Assembly (NCBI RefSeq): GCF_000619825.1
Contig: NZ_JHUW01000009.1
Coordinates: 248,001-312,000 of the forward strand
DNA from: Prevotella sp. MA2016
Lineage (GTDB): Bacteria > Bacteroidota > Bacteroidia > Bacteroidales > Bacteroidaceae
Direction: 5' to 3'
Length of the DNA: 64,000 nt
In this document: piece by piece, positions 35,450 through 43,720 of the stretch
Layout of the letters: each line of letters begins with the position of its first letter
Numbering within the stretch: position 1 is the stretch's first letter
Position numbers and translations under genes: made by a program
Notes under the pieces: generated by a model
The model's input: the letters and a program-made list of their open reading frames with translations, nothing else
Told to the model about the DNA's origin: nothing
Database searches by the model: none

Positions 35450-37570
35450 ATGAAGAAGATTCTATTCATCGCATCAATGCTTCTGGCCTTAACTGTCCAG
35501 ACCGATGCAAAAACAAAAAAGACACTTACAGAAAAGGACATGGGTGCCTATCTGTTTACGTATTTCAACGACCCCACCCACTCGTTGTTCATGGCCATCA
35601 GCTATGACGGCTATACGTTTACTGCAGTTAACAATGGTGAGCCCATCATTTCCGGCGATTCCATCGCAGACCAACATGGTATCCGCGACCCACACATCTA
35701 TCGTGCACCTAATGGCAAGTTCTACATCGCCATGACCGATCTGCATGTATTTGGTCGAGAAATGGGATTGCGTGCCACACAATGGGAGCGTCCCGACGAG
35801 TATGGCTGGGGGAACAACCGCGGATTGGTACTGATGGCCAGTGACGACCTGATTCATTGGACTCACCACGAGGCACATATTGACCAGCTCTTCCCAGAAA
35901 AATTCGGCAAGATTGGTTGCGCTTGGGCTCCACAAACTATTTGGGACCCAGCAGTGGGCAAACCAATGGTTTACTTCACCATCCGCCAGCAGGCCGGTGG
36001 CAGAACCAAGTTGTATTACAGCTATGCCGACGAAGCATTTACCACATTGGAAACAGAGCCTCAGCTATTGTTTGAATATCCTGACGAGAAGATACAGGTG
36101 CTTGATGCTGACATCTGCCGCATGCCTGACGGACGTTATTTCATGAGTTATGTGGCACAGGAGAATCCTGGCGGCATCAAATATATGATTAGCGATAAAA
36201 TCAACCATTTCAACGACTATCATGCTGAACAGATAGATAGTGAAAATTGTGGCTGCGAGGCTCCAAACGTATGGAAACGCATTGGTCAGAAGAAATGGGT
36301 GCTGATGTACGACATTTATAGTGTAAATCCTCATAACTTCGGTTTTGTGGAGACAAGCGACTTCAAGACATTCAAGCCATTGGGCCGTTTCAACGAAGGT
36401 GTGATGAAAGCCACAAATTTCTCTTCGCCCAAACACGGAAGCGTGATTCATATCACCAAAGCCGAGGCTAAACGTATTGAGAACTATTGGAACAACCAGC
36501 AGAAGAAAGTCAAGATGATCCGTTCTGGTGAGATTTGGCCAGATGTGAGCGGGCGCCATATCAATGCCCATGGAGGTGGCATCATGAAGTATGGCGACAC
36601 CTACTACTGGTTTGGCGAGAACAAATGCGACACCACCTCATCGGCTATGATTGGCGTACAATGCTATTCATCGAAAGACTTGATGAACTGGCAGAACCGT
36701 GGTGTAGCCCTCTACGTGAGCGATGACCGACGTAGCGATATCACACGCGGCTGCGTGCTGGAACGCCCAAAAGTTATATATAATAAGGTAACAAAGAAAT
36801 TCTGCATGTGGTTTCATCTGGAGCTGAAAGGCAAAGGTTACAGTGCAGCCCGCTATGGTGTAGCAGTAAGCGATAAGCCAGAAGGACCTTATAAGTTTCT
36901 CTATTCTCAGCGTGCCAATGCAGGCACTTATCCAGTTGAGTTCGGAAAAGAAGAATTAGCCACTCTCGACACACTGAACAACGACAACTTCAAAGAATGG
37001 TGGACACCTACATGGCGCGAAGCTATCAAAAAGGGTCTCTTCTTGAAACGCGATTTCGGTACTGGACAGATGGCACGCGACATGACGCTTTATGTAGATG
37101 ATGACGGCAAAGCTTATCATATATTCTCGTCAGAAGACAACCTGACACTGCACATTGCAGAGCTGACCAACGACTACCTGCATCACTCTGGTCGTTACAC
37201 CCGTGTGGCTCCTGGCGGACAGAATGAGGCACCAGCCATCTTCAAAAAAGACGGCACATACTGGATGATTACCTCAGGATGCACAGGCTGGGCACCAAAC
37301 GAGGCACGTATGTTCTCCGCTCCAAGTATCTGGGGACCTTGGACCCAGCATCCCACACCATGTGTAGGACCTAAGTCGGAGATCACGTTCGAAGGACAGT
37401 CAACTTTCATCCTGCCTTATGGTGACAACTTCATTTTTATGGCAGATATCTGGCGCCCTAAGCACCCAAGCGACGCCCGTTATATTTGGTTGCCCATAGA
37501 ATTTGAGGGTGGCAAACCTGTAATCAGGTGGCGCGATGCGTGGAATCTCGGTGAATTGGGGAAGAAATAA
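35450..37570 (+). CDS. Tandem two-domain GH43-like glycosidase
   Basis: The 706-residue secreted protein has a signal peptide (MKKILFIASMLLALTVQTDA). The first five-bladed GH43 propeller (about 25-345) has candidate catalytic Asp80 in GIRDPHI, Asp221 in LDADI and Glu270 in CEAPNVWK. The second GH43-like domain (about 355-706) contains AHGGGIMKYGDTYYWFGENK, as in the beta-galactosidase/exo-galactanase-type subfamilies, plus ARDMTLYVDDDG and NEAPAIFK. Arabinofuranosidase for the first and galactosidase for the second are likely but not provable. The start was set at ATG 35450. It is the first enzyme of the locus, with a shared promoter type upstream. Confidence 0.85.
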   Translation: MKKILFIASMLLALTVQTDAKTKKTLTEKDMGAYLFTYFNDPTHSLFMAISYDGYTFTAVNNGEPIISGDSIADQHGIRDPHIYRAPNGKFYIAMTDLHVFGREMGLRATQWERPDEYGWGNNRGLVLMASDDLIHWTHHEAHIDQLFPEKFGKIGCAWAPQTIWDPAVGKPMVYFTIRQQAGGRTKLYYSYADEAFTTLETEPQLLFEYPDEKIQVLDADICRMPDGRYFMSYVAQENPGGIKYMISDKINHFNDYHAEQIDSENCGCEAPNVWKRIGQKKWVLMYDIYSVNPHNFGFVETSDFKTFKPLGRFNEGVMKATNFSSPKHGSVIHITKAEAKRIENYWNNQQKKVKMIRSGEIWPDVSGRHINAHGGGIMKYGDTYYWFGENKCDTTSSAMIGVQCYSSKDLMNWQNRGVALYVSDDRRSDITRGCVLERPKVIYNKVTKKFCMWFHLELKGKGYSAARYGVAVSDKPEGPYKFLYSQRANAGTYPVEFGKEELATLDTLNNDNFKEWWTPTWREAIKKGLFLKRDFGTGQMARDMTLYVDDDGKAYHIFSSEDNLTLHIAELTNDYLHHSGRYTRVAPGGQNEAPAIFKKDGTYWMITSGCTGWAPNEARMFSAPSIWGPWTQHPTPCVGPKSEITFEGQSTFILPYGDNFIFMADIWRPKHPSDARYIWLPIEFEGGKPVIRWRDAWNLGELGKK

Positions 37571-37573
37571 CGA

Positions 37574-37632
37574 TTTGTTCCCCAAAATTCACTGATTGTT
37601 ACCCTTGATTTATATCAATCAACGTATCTTTG
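37574..37632 (+). promoter_or_regulatory. susC promoter with the same elements as the GH43 promoter
   Basis: TTTGTTCCC (37574-37582), TTGATTTATATCAA (37605-37618) and TATCTTTG (37625-37632) are seen. The 14-mer is the exact reverse complement of the one at 35389. Both gaps (31 and 20 bases, start to start) equal those upstream of the GH43 gene. A second TTGTTACCC lies 21 bases after TTGTTCCCC here. Confidence 0.7.
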
Positions 37633-37698
37633 CAACCAGATTTCGAAGAGAAAATACTTATCATTAACAATTATACAATAAACTTAAAACAGTAACAA

Positions 37699-40600
37699 AT
37701 GAAGTATGCTAAACTAAATCTTCCATCAAAGAAGCTGTGCTTTGTGATGGCGTTGGCAGCCGGAATGGTATCGTTCCCAATGCCAACAATGGCAGAACAA
37801 ATTGTTCAGAACATCCAGCAAAATGGTGTTGTGAAAGGTCAAGTGACTGACAAGTATGGTGAACCCGTCATCGGTGCCACCGTAAAAGTCAAAAATGCTA
37901 AAGCAGGAACAGTAACTGATTACGATGGAAACTTTGTTCTTAATGTACAAAACTCTGGTACGCTGGTTGTGACCTATATCGGCTACCTGACAAAGGAAAT
38001 CCCCTTTACCATCGGTCAAACATTAAACATCTCCATTGAAGAAGATGCTACTGCACTCGACGAAGTTGTTGTAGTAGGTTATGGTGTTCAGAAGAAATCA
38101 GATGTAACAGGTTCTGTTACCTCTATTAATAAAGATCGCCTGAGCAAGCTGCCTGTAACCAACGTTCTGCAAGCCGTTCAGGGTGCTGCAGCTGGCGTAA
38201 CCATTTCTCAGGGTTCATCTATCCCTGGTGATGCACCTTCTGCACTTATACGTGGACGTAACTCAATCAATGCAGGTACTGGTCCATACATTGTAGTGGA
38301 CGGTATCCCCATCTCAAAAAGTGGCGGTTCACTCAACGATATCAACCCAGCTGATATCGAGTCAATGGAAATCTTGAAGGACGCTTCAGCTACAGCTATC
38401 TATGGTACCAATGGTGCTAATGGTGTTATCCTGATTACTACTAAGCATGGTAAGGATGGTAAACCTACAGTGAGCTACAATGGCTACATCGGTATTGAGG
38501 ATTTTGCTAAGAAGATGGACTTCTGTAACGGTGCCCAGATTACTCAGCGCTATAAAGACTATGTAGCACAGAACCCAGGAGAGACCATGTATAATGACTT
38601 CGTAAAGAACCAGAACGAGGCTGCAGCTCAGGCTGCTGGTCAAGAGACTGACTGGATTTACGATATGGTTTCGCAAACAGGTATCATTCAGGATCATAAC
38701 GTAACCGTGAATGGAGGTGCTGAAAAAATCAAGTACTTCATCTCAGGCGACTATATGAACCAGAAGGGTGTGCTGAAAGGCTTCAACTACAAGCGCTATT
38801 CTATGCGTATGAATATTGATGCTGATGTAACAGACTACTTGAAGATTGGTACTAACAGCTATATCGTATCACACAACCGCGACGGAGGTCGTGTAAACTT
38901 CCTGATGGCCGAGGCTATGTCACCTTACGGACAGGTTTACAACGAGGATGGCAGCTACTGCATCTATCCAATGTACACCGAGAGTCTGTTCTTCAACCCA
39001 ATGCGTGATGTAAACCAGGATCATGAGCGCCGCCAGTGGAATATCAACCTGAACTCTTATGCCGAAATGGACTTTGGTAAGATTTGGGCTCCTCTGGCAG
39101 GTTTGCGTTACAAATTCAACTTCGGTTATTCATTTGTTCCACGCCGTGAGAACTATTACAATGGTGCTGAGCAGAACGACCAGAATGGTTACGGCTATAT
39201 CTTCAATGCAGAAACTCAGAGCCGCACTGTAGAGAACATTCTTACATACGCTAAGGATATCCAGAAGCATCACTTCGACATTACTTTGCTATATGCATCT
39301 TCTCGCAAAAAGTATCACGACAACACAGCAACTGGTGCTAAGTTCATCAACGACGAGCTCTCTTGGCACAACCTTGGTGGTGGTGGCACACAGACAGCAA
39401 AGTCATATACCGACCTGTATAAGACTGTTTCTCAGATGGGACGTCTGAACTACTCTTATGACAGCCGCTACCTTTTCACCTTCACAGTACGTCGCGACGG
39501 TTCTTCTGTATTCGGTAACGACAATAAGTATGGTGTATTCCCATCAGTAGCTCTTGGTTGGAACATTGCCAACGAGAAATTCATGGAGAAAACACAGAAC
39601 TGGCTGAACAACCTGAAGTTGCGCCTCTCTTACGGTAAGGCTGGTAATGAGGCTATCGGCGTGTACGAGACACTTGCCAAGATGTCGAACAATGCTCTGA
39701 CCATGGACGGCCAGTCGGCTACAGCTCTGTATCCAAGCAGCCGCATGGGTAACAGCGGTCTGGGTTGGGAGACTACCAAGACCTTCAACATCGGTCTTGA
39801 CTTCGGATTCCTGAACAACCGCATCAATGGTAACATCGACTTCTACACATCTTCTACCTCTGACCTGCTTTTGCAGCGCAACCTGCCAAAGGTTTCTGGT
39901 TACTCTAATGTATATATGAACATGGGTAAGACTGCCAACAAGGGTCTTGAGGTTACCATCAACTCTAAGAATATTGTAACCAAGGACTTTACATGGGGCA
40001 CCTCACTTGTATGGTCATGGAATAAAAACGAAATCAAGGACCTCTATGGTGACAAGCAGGATGACCTGGGTAACCGTTGGTTCATCGGCGAGCCTATCAG
40101 CGTGATCTACGATTATGTTATGGAAGGCATCTGGCAGAAAGACGAAATTGAGCGTGGCGACCATCTGAAGCAGGATCCACAGGCTCAGGCAGGTGACGTG
40201 AAACTGGCCGACCTCGATGGTGATGGCAAGATCACACCAGAAGGCGACAAGAAGATTCAAGGCCAGACTACTCCAAAGTGGATTGGTGGTTTGACAAATA
40301 CCTTCACCTACAAAAATCTCACACTGAGTGTATTCATCCAGACAGTACAGGGTTTGAAGCGTAACAACTCACTGTTGGCTATGGCCAGCGATGAAATGGG
40401 TCGCCGCAACTCTACCACAGAGATTGGCTACTGGACAGAGAGCAACCCAAGCAACGAGTATCGCTCACTGAGCAAGACTTCAAACCGTTGGGGATATGGA
40501 TTCCCACGCAGTGCCGCATTCACTCGCGTAAAGGATATCACACTGAGCTACCAGTTCCCTGCACAGATCTGCAACATGCTGCACCTGAGCGCTCTGACAG

Positions 40601-40749
40601 TTTACGCCAGTGGTCGTAACCTCTGGACTATCACAAGCTGGAAGGGATGGGACCCAGAGTCAGACATCACACAGCGCGGATGGGGTGGCTATGAGAACAA
40701 CTACCCCATGACGAAGAGCATGGTATTCGGTCTTAACGTTACATTCTAA
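37699..40749 (+). CDS. SusC-like TonB-dependent outer-membrane transporter
   Basis: The 1016-residue protein imports oligosaccharides across the outer membrane with its SusD partner. It has a signal peptide (about 1-32), a carboxypeptidase-regulatory-like beta domain (about 43-118, with GQVTDKYGEPVIGATV) and a plug domain (LDEVVVVGYGVQKKSDVTGSV onward). A 22-strand barrel follows, ending in an aromatic strand (MVFGLNVTF). susD follows after 18 bp. Glycan specificity is not visible, but the operator-like promoter ties it to the adjacent GH43 enzyme. Confidence 0.95.
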   Translation: MKYAKLNLPSKKLCFVMALAAGMVSFPMPTMAEQIVQNIQQNGVVKGQVTDKYGEPVIGATVKVKNAKAGTVTDYDGNFVLNVQNSGTLVVTYIGYLTKEIPFTIGQTLNISIEEDATALDEVVVVGYGVQKKSDVTGSVTSINKDRLSKLPVTNVLQAVQGAAAGVTISQGSSIPGDAPSALIRGRNSINAGTGPYIVVDGIPISKSGGSLNDINPADIESMEILKDASATAIYGTNGANGVILITTKHGKDGKPTVSYNGYIGIEDFAKKMDFCNGAQITQRYKDYVAQNPGETMYNDFVKNQNEAAAQAAGQETDWIYDMVSQTGIIQDHNVTVNGGAEKIKYFISGDYMNQKGVLKGFNYKRYSMRMNIDADVTDYLKIGTNSYIVSHNRDGGRVNFLMAEAMSPYGQVYNEDGSYCIYPMYTESLFFNPMRDVNQDHERRQWNINLNSYAEMDFGKIWAPLAGLRYKFNFGYSFVPRRENYYNGAEQNDQNGYGYIFNAETQSRTVENILTYAKDIQKHHFDITLLYASSRKKYHDNTATGAKFINDELSWHNLGGGGTQTAKSYTDLYKTVSQMGRLNYSYDSRYLFTFTVRRDGSSVFGNDNKYGVFPSVALGWNIANEKFMEKTQNWLNNLKLRLSYGKAGNEAIGVYETLAKMSNNALTMDGQSATALYPSSRMGNSGLGWETTKTFNIGLDFGFLNNRINGNIDFYTSSTSDLLLQRNLPKVSGYSNVYMNMGKTANKGLEVTINSKNIVTKDFTWGTSLVWSWNKNEIKDLYGDKQDDLGNRWFIGEPISVIYDYVMEGIWQKDEIERGDHLKQDPQAQAGDVKLADLDGDGKITPEGDKKIQGQTTPKWIGGLTNTFTYKNLTLSVFIQTVQGLKRNNSLLAMASDEMGRRNSTTEIGYWTESNPSNEYRSLSKTSNRWGYGFPRSAAFTRVKDITLSYQFPAQICNMLHLSALTVYASGRNLWTITSWKGWDPESDITQRGWGGYENNYPMTKSMVFGLNVTF

Positions 40750-40767
40750 ATTCAAGGAGATACAATT

Positions 40768-42438
40768 ATGAAACTAAAAAACATTATATATTCAGCATTG
40801 GCTGTCAGCGCACTCACTTTGACTTCTTGCAGCGACAGCTATTTGGATGAGAAGATGTACTCAAACTACGGCACCGACGTTGCCGATGTTGAGGCAAAGC
40901 TCATAGGTCTGCATTACAAATATGCCGCAATCTGGGGTATGTCTAGCCGTCAGGGATTCACTGGAATCTGGCAGGACGGTACCGATGTAGGTGCTCCTGG
41001 CGACACAGAAGGTGTAGAGGTTCCATTCTTTCAGTATGGCTCACTGGTATCAGACAATGGCGGTGTAAGCTTCCTTTGGGAGAATCTGTACAGCATTATC
41101 AATAGTGCAAATATCGTCATTAACACAGAAGGTGTTGACCCTGCAGCCAAGGGCGAAGCCGAGTTCTTCCGTGCATATGCTTATAATCTGCTTGTAACCC
41201 TTTGGGGACCAGTACCCCTCATCACCGAGAGCAAGGCAGAGCCTCGCACCGATTTCACTCGTAATGCTGTAGCAGAGGTTGACGCTGTGATCGCAGCCGA
41301 CTTGAACGATGCTATTGCCAATCTTCCTGAGGTTGGAAAGACAAAGACACAGAACCGTATCAACAAAGACTGTGCACGCATTCTGGCTGGTGAAGCATTC
41401 AACCGCATGGGCAAATATGCCGAAGCTGAGGCAGCTGTAACAGCCACCATCAGCAGTGGTAACTATAAACTCATCTCTGAGCGTTATGGAAAATATCTAG
41501 GTGAGGCAGGCGACTACTACAGCGATATGTTCCGCTGGCACAATCAGCGCCGTTCAGAGGGCAACACTGAGGGTATCTGGGTATTCCAGATGGAGTATAA
41601 TCGCGACGTAACAGGTGGTACCATCGACAACCCACAGCAGCGCCGTAACTGGGTAGCCGCATTCCACAAAATCGATGGTATGCAGAATGCAGACTCTATT
41701 GGTGGTCGTGGAAATGGCCGTCTGCGTTTGAGCAACTATGTGAAATACGGTGTTTATGAGAAGGGCGATATTCGCAACTCTAATCACAATATCCGCCGTG
41801 TGCTTTATTACAACAAGCCCAATTGGAGCAGCAAGATTTGGGTAAAGGACGGATTCAAGGTTGATGAGGGCACAGCAGGTGCTACACAACTGAGCGTTAA
41901 GACTGGCGATAGAGCATATTGGACTGTTAAGGATACGTTGAATGTTATGTATCCACACACCACTAAGTGGGGTGGCTACGATCCAACAGATGACTTTGGT
42001 TATGCGCTTGTTAAAGACTGGCCTTTGATGCGTCTGGCAGATGCATATCTGCTCCGTGCCGAGGCACGCGTTATGCAGAACAATACAGCTGGTGCTGCTG
42101 AGGATATCAATGTGCTGCGCGACCGTGCATTCAAGGCTTATCGTGCTGAGACTGGTAATGCAGAAGCCGGTAAGGTAACAGCTGCACAGATGAACCTCGA
42201 CTTTATCCTCGACGAGCGCATCCGCGAGTTGGTTGGCGAGGAAAATCGCCGCTACACACTGTGCCGTACAGGTAAGCTAGCTGAGCGCGTAAAGATGATC
42301 ATGGATAAGTGGGCCGAGGGAACCGACAGCAAGAAGATTACCGGTTTCGATGCATCTAAGCACACGCTGCTGCCTATTCCTCTGTCAGAGATTCAGCTCA
42401 ACAAGGATGCTGACCTGCAGCAGAATCCAGGCTATTAA
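40768..42438 (+). CDS. SusD-like surface glycan-binding lipoprotein
   Basis: The 556-residue surface lipoprotein (lipobox LTSCSDSYLDEK, Cys about 21) caps its SusC transporter and captures glycan. The RagB/SusD fold is seen from the N-terminal helices (FFRAYAYNLLVTLWGPVPL) to the C-terminal LDERIRELVGEENRRYTLCR and the closing QQNPGY. It follows susC by 18 bp and is closed by a strong terminator. Confidence 0.95.
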   Translation: MKLKNIIYSALAVSALTLTSCSDSYLDEKMYSNYGTDVADVEAKLIGLHYKYAAIWGMSSRQGFTGIWQDGTDVGAPGDTEGVEVPFFQYGSLVSDNGGVSFLWENLYSIINSANIVINTEGVDPAAKGEAEFFRAYAYNLLVTLWGPVPLITESKAEPRTDFTRNAVAEVDAVIAADLNDAIANLPEVGKTKTQNRINKDCARILAGEAFNRMGKYAEAEAAVTATISSGNYKLISERYGKYLGEAGDYYSDMFRWHNQRRSEGNTEGIWVFQMEYNRDVTGGTIDNPQQRRNWVAAFHKIDGMQNADSIGGRGNGRLRLSNYVKYGVYEKGDIRNSNHNIRRVLYYNKPNWSSKIWVKDGFKVDEGTAGATQLSVKTGDRAYWTVKDTLNVMYPHTTKWGGYDPTDDFGYALVKDWPLMRLADAYLLRAEARVMQNNTAGAAEDINVLRDRAFKAYRAETGNAEAGKVTAAQMNLDFILDERIRELVGEENRRYTLCRTGKLAERVKMIMDKWAEGTDSKKITGFDASKHTLLPIPLSEIQLNKDADLQQNPGY

Positions 42439-42492
42439 TATGTATCGATTGTTCATACTTAAATAGTTATTTGTTAGTATTTCTAAGGTGGA

Positions 42493-42526
42493 GGGGCGGC
42501 CTAAATCCATTAGGCTGCCCCCTTTT
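42493..42526 (+). terminator. Terminator after susD
   Basis: A 12-bp stem (42493-42504 with 42510-42521, one G-T pair) with a 5-base loop is followed by CTTTT. It separates the susCD message from the enzyme operon that follows. Confidence 0.85.
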
Positions 42527-42551
42527 ATTAAGAATTAACGGATATACGCAT

Positions 42552-42580
42552 TCATTTATAAAATGATATTCGTATCTTTG
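42552..42580 (+). promoter_or_regulatory. Promoter of the GH105-heparinase operon
   Basis: The -7 box TATCTTTG (42573-42580) lies 24 bases before the ATG. An imperfect palindrome, TCATTT-ATA-AAATGA (42552-42566), sits where the GH43 and susC promoters carry their 14-bp palindrome, though its sequence and spacing differ and no TTTGTTCCC is seen. Confidence 0.55.
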
Positions 42581-42604
42581 CAACCCAAACTGAAACAAAC
42601 AAAG

Positions 42605-43720
42605 ATGAGAAAATTAGTATTATTCATGTGTTTACTTGCCGCAACAGCCAGTCAAGCAAAGCGCTGGACGGTTGGAGAGGTGAAAGACGTGATACGCCAG
42701 GTGAACACCTATTGGCAGGCAAACAATCCTGCAGAGGTACGATCTTTCTGGGATAATGCTGCCTACCACACAGGCAACATGGAAGTTTACAAACTGCTAA
42801 AAGATCAGCAGATGCTTGATTATAGCATACGCTGGGCAGAGTACAATCAATGGAAAGGGGCTACCGAAGCTGATCCAGCAAAATGGAAGTACAAGAATTA
42901 TGGCGAAGGGCAGGATTATGTACTTTTTGGCGACTGGCAGATATGCTTCCAGACGTATATCGATTTGTACAACCTAGCCCCCGACAAGAAGAAAGTAGCT
43001 CGCGCCAAGGAGGTCTTGGGTTACGAGGCCGACTCAAAGGTGCACGACTATTGGTGGTGGGCTGATGCTCTCTACATGGTGATGCCTGCTCTGACCAAAA
43101 TGTACAAACTGACCGGAGATACTAAGTATCTACGCAAACTATACGAGAATATCCTCTATAGTGACAGTATCATGCTCGACAAAGAGACAGGACTCTACTT
43201 CCGTGATGGCAAGTATATCTATCCGAAACACAAAACAGCCAAGGGCAAGAAGGACTTTTGGGCACGTGGAGACGGATGGGTTTTAGCAGGACTAGCTAAG
43301 GTTTTGCAGGATATGCCTGAGACCTACGCACGCCAGCCATTCTTCGTAGAGAAATATGTGAATCTGGCTCGTGGTGTAAAGAAACTGCAGCAGCCACAAG
43401 GCCACTGGACCCGTTCGATGATGGATCCAGAGCAGGCTCCTGGCTATGAGACCAGCGGCACAGCCTTCTTCTGCTATGGTTTGCTGTGGGGCGTCAATCA
43501 TGGTTACCTGTCAAAAAAGGAGTTTGCTCCTACCATTGATAAAGCTTGGAACTACCTCACCACCATTGCTCTGCAAAAAGACGGTAAGGTGGGATATGTG
43601 CAGCCCATCGGTGAGCGTGCCATTCCTGGTCAGACCGTTGATGCCAACTCACAAGCCAATTTTGGAGTAGGCGCTTTCTTGCTTGCTGCATGTGAATACG
43701 TAAACTATATCAGTCGATGA
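42605..43720 (+). CDS. GH105-type unsaturated uronyl hydrolase
   Basis: The 371-residue secreted (alpha/alpha)6-barrel enzyme (signal about 1-18) belongs to GH88/GH105. It removes the 4,5-unsaturated uronic acid left by polysaccharide lyases, typically from rhamnogalacturonan fragments. Family features are WWWADALYMVMPAL with the catalytic Asp, FWARGDGWVLAGLA and TSGTAFFCYGLLWG. The start at ATG 42605 follows the -7 box. Its stop overlaps the next ATG (ATGA, 43717-43720). Its presence implies a lyase acts upstream, perhaps the next gene. Confidence 0.88.
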   Translation: MRKLVLFMCLLAATASQAKRWTVGEVKDVIRQVNTYWQANNPAEVRSFWDNAAYHTGNMEVYKLLKDQQMLDYSIRWAEYNQWKGATEADPAKWKYKNYGEGQDYVLFGDWQICFQTYIDLYNLAPDKKKVARAKEVLGYEADSKVHDYWWWADALYMVMPALTKMYKLTGDTKYLRKLYENILYSDSIMLDKETGLYFRDGKYIYPKHKTAKGKKDFWARGDGWVLAGLAKVLQDMPETYARQPFFVEKYVNLARGVKKLQQPQGHWTRSMMDPEQAPGYETSGTAFFCYGLLWGVNHGYLSKKEFAPTIDKAWNYLTTIALQKDGKVGYVQPIGERAIPGQTVDANSQANFGVGAFLLAACEYVNYISR

